A DNA stretch of 64,000 nucleotides, from assembly GCA_030035585.1 (NCBI GenBank), contig CM057460.1, forward strand, positions 221,113,711 to 221,177,710, given 5' to 3'. Source of the DNA: Dugong dugon. Its lineage: Eukaryota; Chordata; Mammalia; Sirenia; Dugongidae. Shown here piece after piece: positions 34,297-45,946 of this stretch. Made by a program: the position numbers and the translations under genes. The notes under the pieces were generated by a model. It saw only the letters and a program-made list of their open reading frames with translations. It was not told the origin of the DNA and ran no database searches. The stretch's first letter is position 1. Each line of letters opens with the position of its first letter.

Positions 34297-34969
34297 GTAA
34301 CAGGTCCCAATTCTCTCTCTAGGAGAGCAATCTGCCCTAAGACTGATTTACAGTCTGTGAGGAGCGGCCATTGGCTCGCCCAATCCTCACCAGCAGCCAC
34401 GTGATTTTAGCATGCGGCCAACATTCATTTGCCACTGCAAAGCAGTACCCGTGTACAGTACTTGTAAAGAGAGAGGTGAGACTGGATATTGTGTGTGTAG
34501 CTTTAACCTCACTACTATTTGTGTGTGTGTGTGTGCATATGTACAAAAAATAACAACACACTACTGAAAGGCCTCAGTTGTGCTCCAGGGGAAGGGCCAT
34601 TTTTTAAAAGACTTTAAACAGAAATCTTTGTCTCCAGTGGGAGACAAAAGTAGGACATTTGGGGAGCCACGTAATACATACAGAGTAAATGGCCCCAAAC
34701 CTCTCAACTGTTGCACAGAAAACCAGAGCAATGGACTGGATATAGCCGATATGGTGAAATTCCTGGATGGCATTTTAACTCCTCACATATAAAATTGCAT
34801 TAAAAATATCTTGCATGTGTCCGTTAGCACTAAGTTGTTGAAAGCAAATGATTGCGATGCTTTGAGGGGGCATGATTTGAAGAATCTATTGCTTTTCAGA
34901 GACTTCTATTTGGGGGACACAGCTGGTAAAACTGATCTCCCTCCTCTCTTCTCATACACGTCTGTGAAA
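34297..34969. other. unique sequence with short TG tract
   Basis: (TG)n at 34515-34535. Overlapping 70-residue frames on both strands at 34561-34792 show no domain. Confidence 0.35.
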
Positions 34970-34974
34970 ACTGG

Positions 34975-35453
34975 TGTCATGGATTGAATTGTGTCCCCTC
35001 AAAATACATGTCAACTTGGCTGGGTTATGATTCCCAATATTGTATGATTGTGTACCATTTTGTACATCTGATGTGATTTTCTTATGTGTTGTAAACTCTA
35101 TCACTATGATGAGGTCTACAAGATTAGATAGTGTCTTAAGTCACTCTCTTTTGAGATATAAAAGAGAGAAGTGAGCAGAGACACATGGGAACCTCATACC
35201 ACCAAGAAAGCAGTGCCAGGAACAGAGTCCATCCTTTGGACCTGAGGTTCCTGTGCAGAGAAGCTCACAGACCAAGGGAAGACTGATGCATCACAAGGAC
35301 CTTCCTCCAGAGCCGACAGAGAAAGCATTCCCTTGGAGCTGATGCCCTGAATTTGGACTTGTAGCCTACTGGACTGTGAAAGAATAAACTTCTCTTTGCT
35401 GAAGCCATCCACTTATGGTATTTCTGTTACAGCAGCACTAGATGACTAAGACA
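34975..35453 (+). mobile_element. solo LTR, MaLR family A, perfect 5-bp target duplication
   Basis: TGTCATGGATTG to GACTAAGACA (479 bp). ACTGG flanks it at 34970-34974 and 35454-35458. An AATAAA signal lies near 35384. A near-full-length reference copy for this family in the window. Confidence 0.95.
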
Positions 35454-35491
35454 ACTGGGAAGTCAAATTTGATTCTGGGTATAATCCAATA

Positions 35492-35661
35492 AACCAAAAA
35501 ATACCAAACCCATTGCCGTCGAGTTGACTCCGACTCATAGTGACCCTACAGGACAGAGTAGAACTGCCCCACAGAGTTTCCAAGGAGTGCCTGGTGGATT
35601 CAAACTGCCAACCTTTTGGTTAGCAGCCGTAGCTCTTAACGATTACACCACCAGCGTTTCC
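35492..35661 (-). mobile_element. AfroSINE, short form
   Basis: The duplication ATAATCCAATA (35481-35491) / ATAATTCAATA (35662-35672) matches at 10 of 11. Confidence 0.94.
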
Positions 35662-35672
35662 ATAATTCAATA

Positions 35673-36045
35673 GATATGCAATATCTTGGGAGTTAAATAA
35701 AGTTTTTCTTTTACAGCAATTTTTATTTTTCCCTAGCCATGTTTCTTCCTTACTTAGAGCATGTACAAAGCATGCTTTGGGTTAATATCTATAAATAAGT
35801 CAATATTCATAAGAATCACCTTTTTTGTAAACATATTTATTCCGGACAAAGTCATACCATGGTGGATTTTATTAATTTGCTGCTTTTGGTTGCCCATTTA
35901 AAATCCACCATTTATTTTCCAAGTGTATAAAATCTAAATGCACCCAGAGGGAGTACCCAAATAAACTCAGTGATTCTGAATTAAGAATTCTTCAGAAGCA
36001 GAGATCAGTATAATTAAAGTAAAAATAAATTTATATTAACAAGAA
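35673..36045. other. AT-rich unique sequence
   Basis: No recognisable element. Confidence 0.3.
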
Positions 36046-36237
36046 CTAGAACCAGTTGCTGGGGAGTCGATTCCAACTCATGGTGACCCCATGTGTGTCA
36101 GAGTAGAACTGTGCTCCATAGAGCTTTAGGCAGCAGATTACCAGGCCTTTCTTACAAGGTGCCTTATGGTGGACTTGAACCTCCAACCTTTCAGTTACTA
36201 GCAGAGTACGTTAATCATTTGTATCTCCCAGGGACCC
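36046..36237 (-). mobile_element. AfroSINE, long form
   Basis: 'ccagttgctggggagtcgatt', 'ccccatgtgtgtcagagtag', 'ttaccaggcctttcttacaa', ending 'tctcccagggacc'. Confidence 0.9.
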
Positions 36238-36685
36238 TTAAATTTACCCTAGGGCAAAGCAACTCAAAGCTGCAAACATAAGCTATTTTTGTTACGGTTC
36301 AAATCTCTGCACAGGTATCAGCATCAGGTCAAGGGCAAGTCTGAAGGGAATGTCAACTGAAGGACCTTCGTAACTGATTGATTGTTGTTCCCCAGGAGTT
36401 GTACTGGTAAATAGCTAGTACAATGGGTCTACCACTTACTCATGTCAGGCTTGGGCCTTATGCCCCTCACTGTTTTCAATGAAAGATCTGCTTTCCTCAC
36501 GCTGTCAAAAACACTTGGGTTACCTTGTATTGTTTAACATTGCATGATGCTCATCTTAACACCCACTAGGTCATTTTTTATTCCCACTCATTCACTTTTA
36601 TTCATCGATTCCACACATATTTACTGAGATTGTACTATGTGCCTCCATCGTCTGTCAGTTTATCATACCGTGATGAATTGAGTGT
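36238..36685. other. unique sequence, no gene seen
   Basis: No recognisable element; ends with MIR/L2-like 'cattcacttttattcatcg' wording. Confidence 0.3.
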
Positions 36686-37035
36686 TGCTGTGATGCTGGA
36701 AATTACACCACCAGTATTTCAGATACCAGCGGGGTTATCCCTGGCGGACAGGTTTCAGTGGCGCTCAGGACTAACACAGGCTAGGAAGAAAGACCTAGCG
36801 ATCTACTGCCAAAACTAGCCAATGAAAACCCTATGGATCACAAAAGAATACTGTCCCGACATAGTGCTGGAAGATGAGCCCCCTAGGTTGGAAGGCACTC
36901 AGAACACACAGAGGCTCCAACAACGGACTTGAACACACAAACAATCGTGAGGATGGTGTAGGACCAGGCAACATTTCGTTCTGTTGCGCGTGGGGTCACC
37001 ATGAGTCAGAGACCACTGAATGGCAACTAACAACT
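36686..37035 (+). mobile_element. internally deleted RTE: 5' region joined to 3' tail
   Basis: The RTE 5'-like block ('tgatgctggaaattacaccac' to 'agatgagccccctaggttgg') passes at about 36910 directly into the RTE 3' end ('gaggctccaacaacgg' to 'ctgaatggcaactaac'). The coding region is absent and there is no tRNA-like head. It resembles a LINE-to-SINE intermediate. Confidence 0.75.
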
Positions 37036-37765
37036 ACTGTGTATCAAGAAGCAGTGCAATGTAATACAAGATCCTTTATACTTGCAACCATGAAGACTGA
37101 CTCAACCTCTATTAAATACACACTCAGTAAGGGCAGCCATTTTAAGTATATTTTAATACAAGGTTCTATTCATGTACAGACTTAGGGGAGTATAAGGATC
37201 AGGATTTGGGTCAGGCCCAGAAGATATGGGGTGGGGGGGAATCAGACCCTATTATTATCTTTTCTACTCCTCTTCCATTTTCATACTGCAAACTGGAAAT
37301 AGGACAAGAAGTCATAGAAAAGTAGACACTGCAGTGTGTGAACAGGAGCGGAGATTCATCTGCCGGATGTCAGTGCTGGCCCGAGTTAAGGACTTGTGTT
37401 AACTCTAAGGAAGGTGTTGACTGTCTATGTAACTCGTAAGCAAATTACTACCAGCATCGACAGACTTCTCCCACACTTCGTCACTTCTCCAAGTATTCCT
37501 GAAGTGTTCATAACTAATTAAACATGTTTGGTTCTGAAATGCATACACGCCACCCACTCAGAAAGCATTCGTACGCAAATGCATCTGGATTTTTTTTCTA
37601 AAAGTGTGTTTCTGTGTTTTGAATAAGAACGAATATTTAACCAATCCGTTTTTATTTTTCAATCTGAAAGGACCACATCATGAAAATTCGGACAATAGGG
37701 GTGTGGCCCCGTCTATCTTAATTTATTTTGTTTGTAAGTGCATTGTAAGTAAATTTGGTTCCCCT
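37036..37765. other. unique stretch; candidate conserved block 37380-37740
   Basis: Repeat-free, AT-balanced, with CTAATTAA and 'acgcaaatgcat' and several retained CpGs. No open frame of note. Confidence 0.35.
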
Positions 37766-37776
37766 TTGGATTAAAA

Positions 37777-37984
37777 GGAGTCCCGGTGGCACGGTGGTTA
37801 AGCGCTTAGCTAACCAAAAGTTTAGTGGTTCCAACCCAACAGCTGCTCTGTGGGAGAAAGAGGTGGCAATCTGCTTCCATAAAGATTTATAGCTTTGGAA
37901 ACCCTATGGGGCAGTTCTACTCTGTCCTGCAGGGTTTCTATGAGTCAGAATCAACTCCATGGCAATGGGTGAGGTTTAATTTGG
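37777..37984 (+). mobile_element. AfroSINE variant with perfect 13-bp target duplication
   Basis: TTGGATTAAAAGG is at 37766-37778 and 37985-37997; the last GG may belong to the element. Head 'gagtcccggtggcacggtgg'. Confidence 0.94.
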
Positions 37985-38244
37985 TTGGATTAAAAGGTAA
38001 TTTTATTTGATGAAATAAAGGATTTTAATTTTTTGGCTTCACTAGAGCTTGGCAGTCCCAGACAAAACAGAAACATAACCACAGAATTAGCAGAGCCTGA
38101 CATATCTCCTACCGACTAGAGACCATTTATTGGTTAAGGTTTGATGCAGGATGGCTGGTTTCTGTCTGTAGCTTCCCTGCCCTAGAGCTAATAATGATAG
38201 GTGACTTCTGGCAATATCAATTTTTAACCACTTTCTCCAAACTC

Positions 38245-38454
38245 CAAAACCAGTTGCCATGAAGTCAATTCCGACTCATGGTAACCCCACATGTGTTGGA
38301 GTAGAACTGTGCTCCATGAGGTTTTCAACGGCTGATTTTACAGAATTAGATTGCCAGGACTTTCTTCCAAGGAACCTCTGTGTAGACTCAAACCTCCAAA
38401 CTTTCACAGTTAGTAGCTGAGCATGTTAACCATTTGCACCACCCAGGGACTCTG
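38245..38454 (-). mobile_element. AfroSINE, long form, with 10-bp target duplication
   Basis: CTCCAAACTC is at 38235-38244 and 38455-38464. Confidence 0.94.
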
Positions 38455-38695
38455 CTCCAAACTCTAGTGGCCTGTAAATTTTGGCACATAAAATCTGTAA
38501 CTCCCTGAAGAATAACACATGCGGGTTTTTTTATGATAATCTTTTTACTATAAAAACATGTGGAAGAGTTTCTATGATTAAATCTAAAAGCACAATCCAA
38601 CTTTTTTTATTATTTTATTGTGCTTTAGTTGAAAGTTTACAGCTCTAGTTTCTCATTCAAAAATTTATACACATATTCTTTTGTGGGAAACCCTG

Positions 38696-38847
38696 GTGGT
38701 GTAGTGGTTAAGTGCTACGGCTGCTAACCAAAAGGTCAGTAGTTCAAATCCACCAGGCACTCCTTGGAAACCCCATGGGGCAGTTCTACCCAGTCCTACA
38801 GGGTTGCTGAGTCCAAATCAACTCAGCGGTAACAGGTTTTTTTTGGT
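38696..38847 (+). mobile_element. AfroSINE, short form, inside L1
   Basis: The duplication TTCTTTTGTG (38686-38695) / TTGTTTTGTG (38848-38857) matches at 9 of 10. Confidence 0.93.
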
Positions 38848-40259
38848 TTGTTTTGTGACATTGGTTGCAATCTCCACGATGTGACAGCACTCTCCCCCTT
38901 TCCACCCCGGGTTGCCCATGTCCCTTTGTCCAGTTGCCTATCCCTTCCTGCTTTCTTGTCTTGCTTTTGGGAGAAGCTGCTCATTTGATCTCGCATATTT
39001 CATCGAACTAAGCAGCATATTCCTCACATGCGATTGTTTTGTCTGAAAAGTGGGCTTCTGAAGTGGTTTCAGTTCTGAGTTAGCAGAGTGTCTGGGGGCC
39101 ATAGTCTTGGGTATTCCTCCAGTCTCTGTAAAACCAGTAAGTCTGGTCATTTTCTGTGAATTTGAATTTTGTTCTACATCTTTCTCCAGCACCCTCTATT
39201 GTGATCCCTGTCAGAGCCGTCAGTGGTGGTAGTCAGACACCATGTAGCTCTCCTGGGCTCAAGCTGGTGGAGGCTCTGGTTCATGTGGTATGTTAGTCCT
39301 CTGGGCTAATATTTTCTTTATGTCTTTGGTTTTCTTCATTCTCCTTTGCTTTGAACTGGATGGGACCAACAGATGTATCTTACATGACCGCTCGCAAGCT
39401 TTAAGACCCCAGATGCTACTCACCAAAGTAGGACATAGAATAGTTTATCAACTATGTTATGCCAATTGACCTAGATGTCCCCTGAGACTATGGTCCCCAG
39501 CACTTAACCTCAGCAACAGGTCCCTCAAGGTGTTTGGATGTGTCTAGGAAACTTCTATGACTTTGCCTTGGTCAAGTGTACTGATTTCCCCTATATTGTG
39601 TGTTGTCTTTCCCTTCACCAAAGTTGACATTCTCTACTGTCTAGTTAGTGACTTCCCCTCTCCACCCCTCCCCACCCTAGTAAACATTAAAGAATGTTTT
39701 TTTCTGTGTGTAAAACTTTTCTTGAGTTTTTATAATAGTGTTCTCATATATTTGTCCTTCTGTGATCGACTTATTTCACTCAGCATAATGCCCTCCAGAT
39801 TCATCCATGTTGTGAGATGTTTCAAGGACTCATCATTGCTCTTTATCGTTTGCATAGTATTCCACTGTGCATATGTACCATAATTTGTTTATCCATTCAT
39901 CTGTTGATGGGCACTTAGGTTGTTTCCATCTTTTTGCTATTGTAAATAGTACTGCAATGAACATAGGTGTGCGTATGTCTATTTGTATGAAGGCTTTTAT
40001 TTCTCTAGGATAATATACCTAGGAGTGGGATTGCTGGATCGTATGGTATTTCTGTATTTCTAGCTTTTTAAGGAGGCATCATATTGTTTTCCATAGTGGT
40101 TTTACCATTTTACATTCCCACCAACAGTACATAAGAGTTCCAATCTCCCAACAACCTCTCTAACATTTGTTATTTTCTGGGTTTTTTTTTTTAAATTAAT
40201 GCCAGTATTGCCAGGGTGAGATGGTACCTCACTGTAGTTTTGATTGCATTTCTCTAGGG

Positions 40260-41705
40260 CTAATGATCATAACCATTTCCCCATGTGTCTGTTAGCCACC
40301 TGAATGTCTTCTTTGGTGAAGCATCCGTTCATATCCTTTGCCCGTTTTTCAACTGGATTATTTGTCTTTTCGTTGCTGAGGTGTTGCAGTATCCTGTAGA
40401 TTTTAAACATTAGACCCTTGCTGGATACGCTGTATCCAAAATTTTTTTTCCCAATCTGTAGATTCTCTTTTTCATTCTTTTGGTGAAATCTTTTGATGAG
40501 CATAAGGGTTTGATGTTTAGAAACTCCCAATTATCTAGTTTGTTTTCTGGTATTTGTGCATTGCTAGTTGTGGTTTGTATTCTATTTATGCTATGTATTA
40601 GGGTCCCTAGCGTTATCCCTATTTTTTCTTCCATGATCTTTATCGTTTTAGGTTTTATATTTTGGTCTTTGATACATTTTGAGTTAGTTTTTTGCATATT
40701 GTGAGGTATGGATCCTGTTTCATTTTTTTGCAGATGGACATCCAGTTATGCCAGTAAAATTTGTTAAAGAGACTGTCTTTTCCCCATTTAACTCACTTTG
40801 GCCCTTCGACAAACATCACCTGCTCATAGATAGATGGATTTACCTCTGGGTTCTCCATTCTGTTCCATTGGTCTATGTGTCTGTTGTACCAGTATCAGGT
40901 TGTTTCGACTACTGTGGCTGTATAATGGGTTCTAAGATCAGATAGTGTGAAGCCTCCCACTTTGTTCTTATTCTTCAATAACACTTTACTTATCCAGGGC
41001 CTCTCCCCTTTTCCATATAAAGTCAGTGGTTTGTTTCTTCACCTCGTTAAAGAATGCTGTTTTAATTTGGATTGAGATTGCATTGTGTCTGTAGACGTAT
41101 TTGGGTAGTATTGACATTTTTACAATGTTGAGTCTTCCTATACATGAGTATGATATGTTTTTCCATTTATCTAGGTGTCTTTTGGTTTCTTGTAGTAGTG
41201 TTTTGTAGTTTTCTTTATACAGGTCTTTTATGTCCCTGGTTAGATTTATTCCTAAGTATTTTATCTTCTTGGGGGCTATTGTAAACGGTATTGATTTGTT
41301 GATTTCCTTTTCAAAGTTCTCCTTGTTGGTGGAGAAGAATCCAACTGATTTTTGTATATTAATCTTGTATCCTGCTACTTTGCTGAATCCTTCTGTTAGT
41401 TCCAGTAGCTTTCTTATGAATTCTTTGGGGTTTTCTATGTATAGGATCATATCATCTGCAAATAGGGACAGTTTTACCTCTTCCTTACCAATTTGATGCT
41501 TTATTTCTTTTTCTTGCCTTAATGCTCTAGTGAGGACATCCAGCACGATGTTCAATAAGAGTGGTGATAAATGGCATTCTTGTCTAGTTCCCGTTGTCAA
41601 GGGGAATGCTTTCAGTCTCTCTCCATTGAGAATCATGTTGGCTGTTGGTTTTGTATAAGTGCCCTTCATTAAGTCGAGGAATTTCCCTTCTACTCCTATT
41701 TTATT

Positions 41706-41742
<37 letters not shown>

Positions 41743-42110
41743 GAAATGGGTGTTGGACTTTATCAAGTGCCTTTTCTGCTTCAATTGATAAGATCATGTG
41801 GTTCTTTTCTTTTGTTTTATTTATGTGGTGGATTATGTTGATTGATTTTCTAATGTTGAACCATCCCTGCATACCTGGTATGAATCCCACTTGGTCACGA
41901 TGAACTATTTTTTTGATATGCTATTGAATTCTATTGGCTAGAATTTTGTTGAGAAGTTTTGTATCTATATTCACGAGGGATGTTAGGCTGTAGTTTCTAT
42001 TTCTGTGGTTATCTTTGCCTGGCTTTGGTAATAGGGTTATGCTGCCTTCATAGAATGAATTTAGGAGCATTCCTTCCTTTTCTACGCTCTGAAATAGTTT
42101 GAGTAGTATT
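40260..42110 (-). pseudogene. L1 ORF2 reverse transcriptase and C-terminal remnant
   Basis: The 227-residue frame 40986-41669 has the RT catalytic box FADD at residues 70-73, preceded by '[10 protein letters not shown]' (motif B, usually GC in place of EC). It continues through '[10 protein letters not shown]'. Upstream, 41696-41890 carries '[17 protein letters not shown]' (motif A region). Between them a run of about 30 T at 41709-41738 (lysine-coding A-tract in sense) has expanded and broken the frame. C-terminal pieces follow at 40267-40697. The endonuclease domain is missing. Inactive. Confidence 0.88.
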
Positions 42111-42879
42111 GGTGTGAACTGGGCAAAGGAGCAGGTGCCTCTGGACAGGGGCCATGAATTCCTGGATTAGGGGGTGTGGTAATGTTGAATGCCACTGGAC
42201 TGGTGTTGGAGTAAGGAGGAAATTGGTGAGGGGGAGCGAGTGCTCCTTGGCCCATGGAGCTCTGGTGGGGGATTCTGGGGTGTGCGTGGTGGGTTGGGTG
42301 CATGCACTTAACTTTTGCATGTCTGGTATCACTCCTGGTTGACTCTGGAGGTGCATGCAGAGTCGCTTCTGCTTAGCTGTACCAAGTGGTGTGGGTTTCG
42401 GCTGGGAATGCTGCTGCTTGCCTCAATATGTCTGCACTGTGCAGGTTAGGCTAGCAGGACACTGGCGAGCTGTAATTCTCCATTTCTGCTACTTTTGAAG
42501 TGTCTCTCCTTCCACCTGTCACTCAGTCTGATTCTTCAGCTTTGTCTTTGATGCTTAAGGTTCCTAGATTGTCAAGTAGATCCAATTCACTTGTTTTTTA
42601 GGGTCCTTGTTGTAAGAGGGACAACATGAAGTGTCTGACTCTTCTGCCATCTTTGTCCACCTCTCACAATCCAACTTTTAATGTAAACCATATTCTAACA
42701 AGGACATGCAGCAATCAAGCAAAAAGGTTAATTTAGCAATTGATCTTTTTTAATACTATTTAATGGATTTCAGTAATATAACAGTCACAGTTTTAGATTT
42801 AAACATAAAAAGAATTATTTTTCTACTTATCAACCAGAACCCAAATCTGTAATTTCTACTACAGTAATATTAACATTGC

Positions 42880-42945
42880 TATGTCATTGCCTGGCACATA
42901 GTTGGCACTCGTTAAATAAAGGTTCATGGAATGGATATATTAACA
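42880..42945 (+). repeat. L2 3'-end fragment
   Basis: 'gcctggcacatagttggcact' then 'aataaaggttcatggaatgg'. Confidence 0.6.
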
Positions 42946-42990
42946 AATGTAATTAAATGTGAAATAATAAAATATTACTAAGTACCTGTG

Positions 42991-43158
42991 AGAAGGATAA
43001 GAAAGGATCTTCCCCCAGAGCCTTCAGAAAGAACATGGCCCTGCCAACAAGCTAAATTCAGACTTCTGGTCTCCAGAACTGTGAGACAATAAATTTCTAT
43101 TGTTTAAAGTGACCAGATGGTGGCACTCTGTTACAGCAGCCCTAAGAAAAGAATACAG
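42991..43158 (+). mobile_element. MaLR LTR, 3' part only
   Basis: 'ggatcttcccccagagccttc', 'ctggtctccagaactgtgag', 'caataaatttctattgttta' and 'gttacagcagccctaag' form the MLT1-like 3' end. Confidence 0.75.
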
Positions 43159-43390
43159 ATGCTGGTAGAACATATTTGTTTGACCAGACGTTGGAAAGAA
43201 GAGAAGAACTGAGGTAATCAAGGAGGTAAAGGACAATAACCGATAGCCAGGAGATAAAAAGTGAAATAAGAAGGGATCAGAGGCCACAGCCACACTCCAG
43301 GAGAGTAACTCACATCGTAACCCTTTGGCTCTACAGGAAAAGTTGCAGCAATGGAATGATGATCTCAGCTCGTCAATAAATCAGACTTAA

Positions 43391-44503
43391 CACTTGTTTT
43401 TCTTGGCTCATAAATCAGCACCCATGGAAGCAGCAGTCAAGCAATCAAACAATATACTGCACTGAGCAAATCTGCTGTAAAAAACCTCTTTAAAAAAAAA
43501 AAAACAAAGATGTCACCTTGAGGACCAAGGTGTGCCTAACCCAAGCCATGTACCTTACTCATCTAGTGCCGCTATAACAGAAATACCACAAGTGGATGGC
43601 TTCAACAAATTGAAATTTATTCTCTCACCGTCTAGTAGGTTATAAGTCCAAATTCAGGGCATCAGCTCCAGAGGAACCCTTTCTCTCTCTGTCAGCTCTG
43701 GAGAAAGGTCCCTGTGATGCATCAGTCTTCCCTTGGTCTGGGAGCATCTCAGCGCGGGAACCTCAGGTCCAAAGGACATGCTCTGCTCCTGGCACTGCTT
43801 TCTTGATGGTATGAGTTCCCATGTGTCTCTGCTTGCTTCTCTCTTTTATATCTCAAAAGAGACTGGCTTAAGACACTATCCAATCTTGTATACCTCATCA
43901 GTGTAACTGCCACTAATCCATCTTATTAGAACATAGTGATTGAATTTACAACACATAAGGAAATCACATCAGATTACAAAATGCTACACAATTATACAAC
44001 ACTGGAAACTGTAACACAGCCAAGTCGACAGATATTTTGGGGGGGACACAATTCAATTCATGACACCATGGTATTTTCAATCACCTCATATGCACGTGAA
44101 AGCTGGGCAGTGAAAAAGGAAAACTGAAGAAGTGACACATTCAAATTACGGTGTTGGAGAATACTGAATATACCATGGACTGCCAGAAGAACGAACAAAT
44201 CTGCCTTGGAGGAAGTACAGCCAGAATGCTCCTTAGAAGGGAGGATGGCAAGAATTTATCTTACTTACTTTGGACACATCATCAAGAGGGACTAATCCCT
44301 AGAGAAGGACACCCTGGTTGGTAAAGTGGAGGGTAAGCAAAATTGGGAGAGACCCTCAATGAGATGGACTGACACAGTGGCTGCAACAATGAGCTCAAAC
44401 ATACCTACTATTGTGAAGATGGTGCCGGACCAGGCAATGTTTCATTCTTTTATACATGGGGTCGCTATTAGAGCTGACTTGATGGCACCTAACAACAACA
44501 ACA
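43391..44503 (+). mobile_element. RTE LINE 3' region split by a solo LTR
   Basis: 'cagcacccatggaagcagcag', 'aggtgtgcctaacccaagcc', then (after the LTR) 'ggtattttcaatcacctcat', 'atggactgccagaagaacga' and the tail 'gatggcacctaacaaca'. Post-RT region only. Confidence 0.9.
43551..44065 (-). mobile_element. solo LTR, MaLR family A, inserted into RTE
   Basis: CCATG is at 43546-43550 and 44066-44070. The RTE sequence is collinear across the insertion, so both boundaries are exact (515 bp). The LTR is younger than this RTE copy. Confidence 0.96.
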
Positions 44504-44795
44504 CCTGTTCTAGAACCTAAGCATGCTAGATTAAGAAATTTCAGTAGCTGTACAGCTTTGTAAATAATTGGGACAAAATTCTGTAATCATAGCAGTGGCT
44601 TTATTATGTCTTGATGAGCTTCCTAGGTAATTAAAATATCACACGAGGCAGAGGAGTAGATTGATTTTCTGCTCTATTTCTTAAAGCTAGATGGTCTTTG
44701 CAAACCTCAGTCCTGGAAAAATCTGGACCCAATCATGCACTGTCTACACTGCCCCAATTGAAAACTTGAGCAATTTAACATCAGTTCCTGTTTTA

Positions 44796-44996
44796 GAGCC
44801 ATGCTGGAGCAACAATTAAACAACTGGATGCCAACTGAAAGACTGGTAGTTCGAACCCACTCAATGGCTCTGTAGGAGAAAGAGCTAGTGATTTGTTCCC
44901 TTAGAGATTACAGCCTAGAAAGCCCTATAGGGTACCTACTTTGTTACATGGGGTTGCCATGAATGGAAAATCAACCTAACAGCACCTAAAAACAAA
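44796..44996 (+). mobile_element. AfroSINE variant, diverged
   Basis: 'agactggtagttcgaaccc' box B, 'gagaaagagctagtgatttg' middle, 'gagattacagcctagaaagc' body, 'aacagcacctaaaaaca' tail. Confidence 0.82.
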
Positions 44997-45005
44997 TACG
45001 GTTCC

Positions 45006-45148
45006 TGTTTTTACAATGACACAATGGCCACAGCAATGGACTCAAACATATCAATGATTATGAAGATGGTGCAGGACCAGGCAATGTTTCGTTCTGTTAT
45101 ACGTAAGGTCACCATGAATTGGAGCCAACTTGATGGCAACTGGTTACT
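45006..45148 (+). mobile_element. RTE 3' terminal fragment
   Basis: 'gacacaatggccacagcaatg', 'gaagatggtgcaggaccagg' and 'acttgatggcaactgg'. Confidence 0.8.
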
Positions 45149-45512
45149 GATTAGGTCTTGTTGGGTTGAGTCTTTGCTTTTAATGCTCAGTATAGGAACA
45201 GACAATTCATATTCCTTTCCCAATACCAGAGGTTCACAAACCACTATCCAGAAATCATGGGAAACTCAAATCTTTGAGTTAAAAATGCCCCCAGGGTACA
45301 AATGTTTAGCTTTATCAAGCTTATTATAGGTGTCTTTTTCTTATAGGCCCTGATTAAAGTCCATTTTATCTTATATGTAATAAAACCACACTGGTTGTAA
45401 CAATTTGTTTTGATCTATACCAGAGAATTACTTTCAGAATTTATCATCCTTTCACGTTTGAAATTTAAAGAACACTACATGGGACAAAAAGAATCAGCTC
45501 AGTGGCAGTAGT
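45149..45512. other. unique sequence, no gene seen
   Basis: No recognisable element. Confidence 0.3.
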
Positions 45513-45726
45513 TTTTTTTGTTTGTTTGTTTGGTGGTGCAAATGGTTAAGCACTCAGTTGCTAACCAAAAGACTGGTAGTTCAAATGTGCCCAGCATCTC
45601 CACGGGAAAAAGACCTAGCCATCTGCTTCTGTAAAGATTACAGCCAAGGAAACCCTATGGAGCAGTTCTACTCTGTCACACGGGGTCGCTATGAGTCAAA
45701 ATCAACTCAACTGCACCTAACAACAT
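45513..45726 (+). mobile_element. AfroSINE variant
   Basis: 'ggtggtgcaaatggttaagc' head, 'aaagacctagccatctgctt' middle, 'ctcaactgcacctaacaaca' tail. Confidence 0.88.
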
Positions 45727-45774
45727 ATGGTTTGGGATAAAGTCATGTAAATGACTTCCAGTAGGCCTTCTGAT

Positions 45775-45946
45775 TGTTACGGATTGAACTGTATCCCCCC
45801 CAAAATATGGAGTGTAAATCCTAACCTCTATACCTGTGATTATAATCCCATGGGTTGTCTTTTTTATGTTAACGAGACAGGATTAGCATAGGGTGTGTCT
45901 TAAGTCAATCTCTTTTGAGATATAAAAGAGATTAAACAAGCAAGCT
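45775..45946 (+). mobile_element. solo LTR family A, 5' part only
   Basis: TGTTACGGATTGAACTG at the left through 'tctcttttgagatataaaag', then stops at 'aagctgaga' where an antisense AfroSINE head begins. Confidence 0.85.

Larger units (their letters stand above)
38606..42664 (-). mobile_element. L1 with both ends, internally deleted, perfect 15-bp target duplication
   Basis: CACAATCCAACTTTT is at 38591-38605 and 42665-42679. The 3' end lies at the left with a poly-T start. The 5' UTR lies at the right, and its first bases contain AAGATGGC (antisense GCCATCTT at 42646-42653), the YY1-like start typical of L1. The 5' UTR (42119-42664) joins ORF2 reverse-transcriptase sequence directly at 42118/42119, so ORF1 and the endonuclease are absent. 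It hosts an AfroSINE at 38696-38847. Confidence 0.92.

Noticed and set aside
42048-42356. 102-codon antisense frame
   Set aside because: It spans the 5' UTR/ORF2 junction of the deleted L1, so it has no independent meaning.
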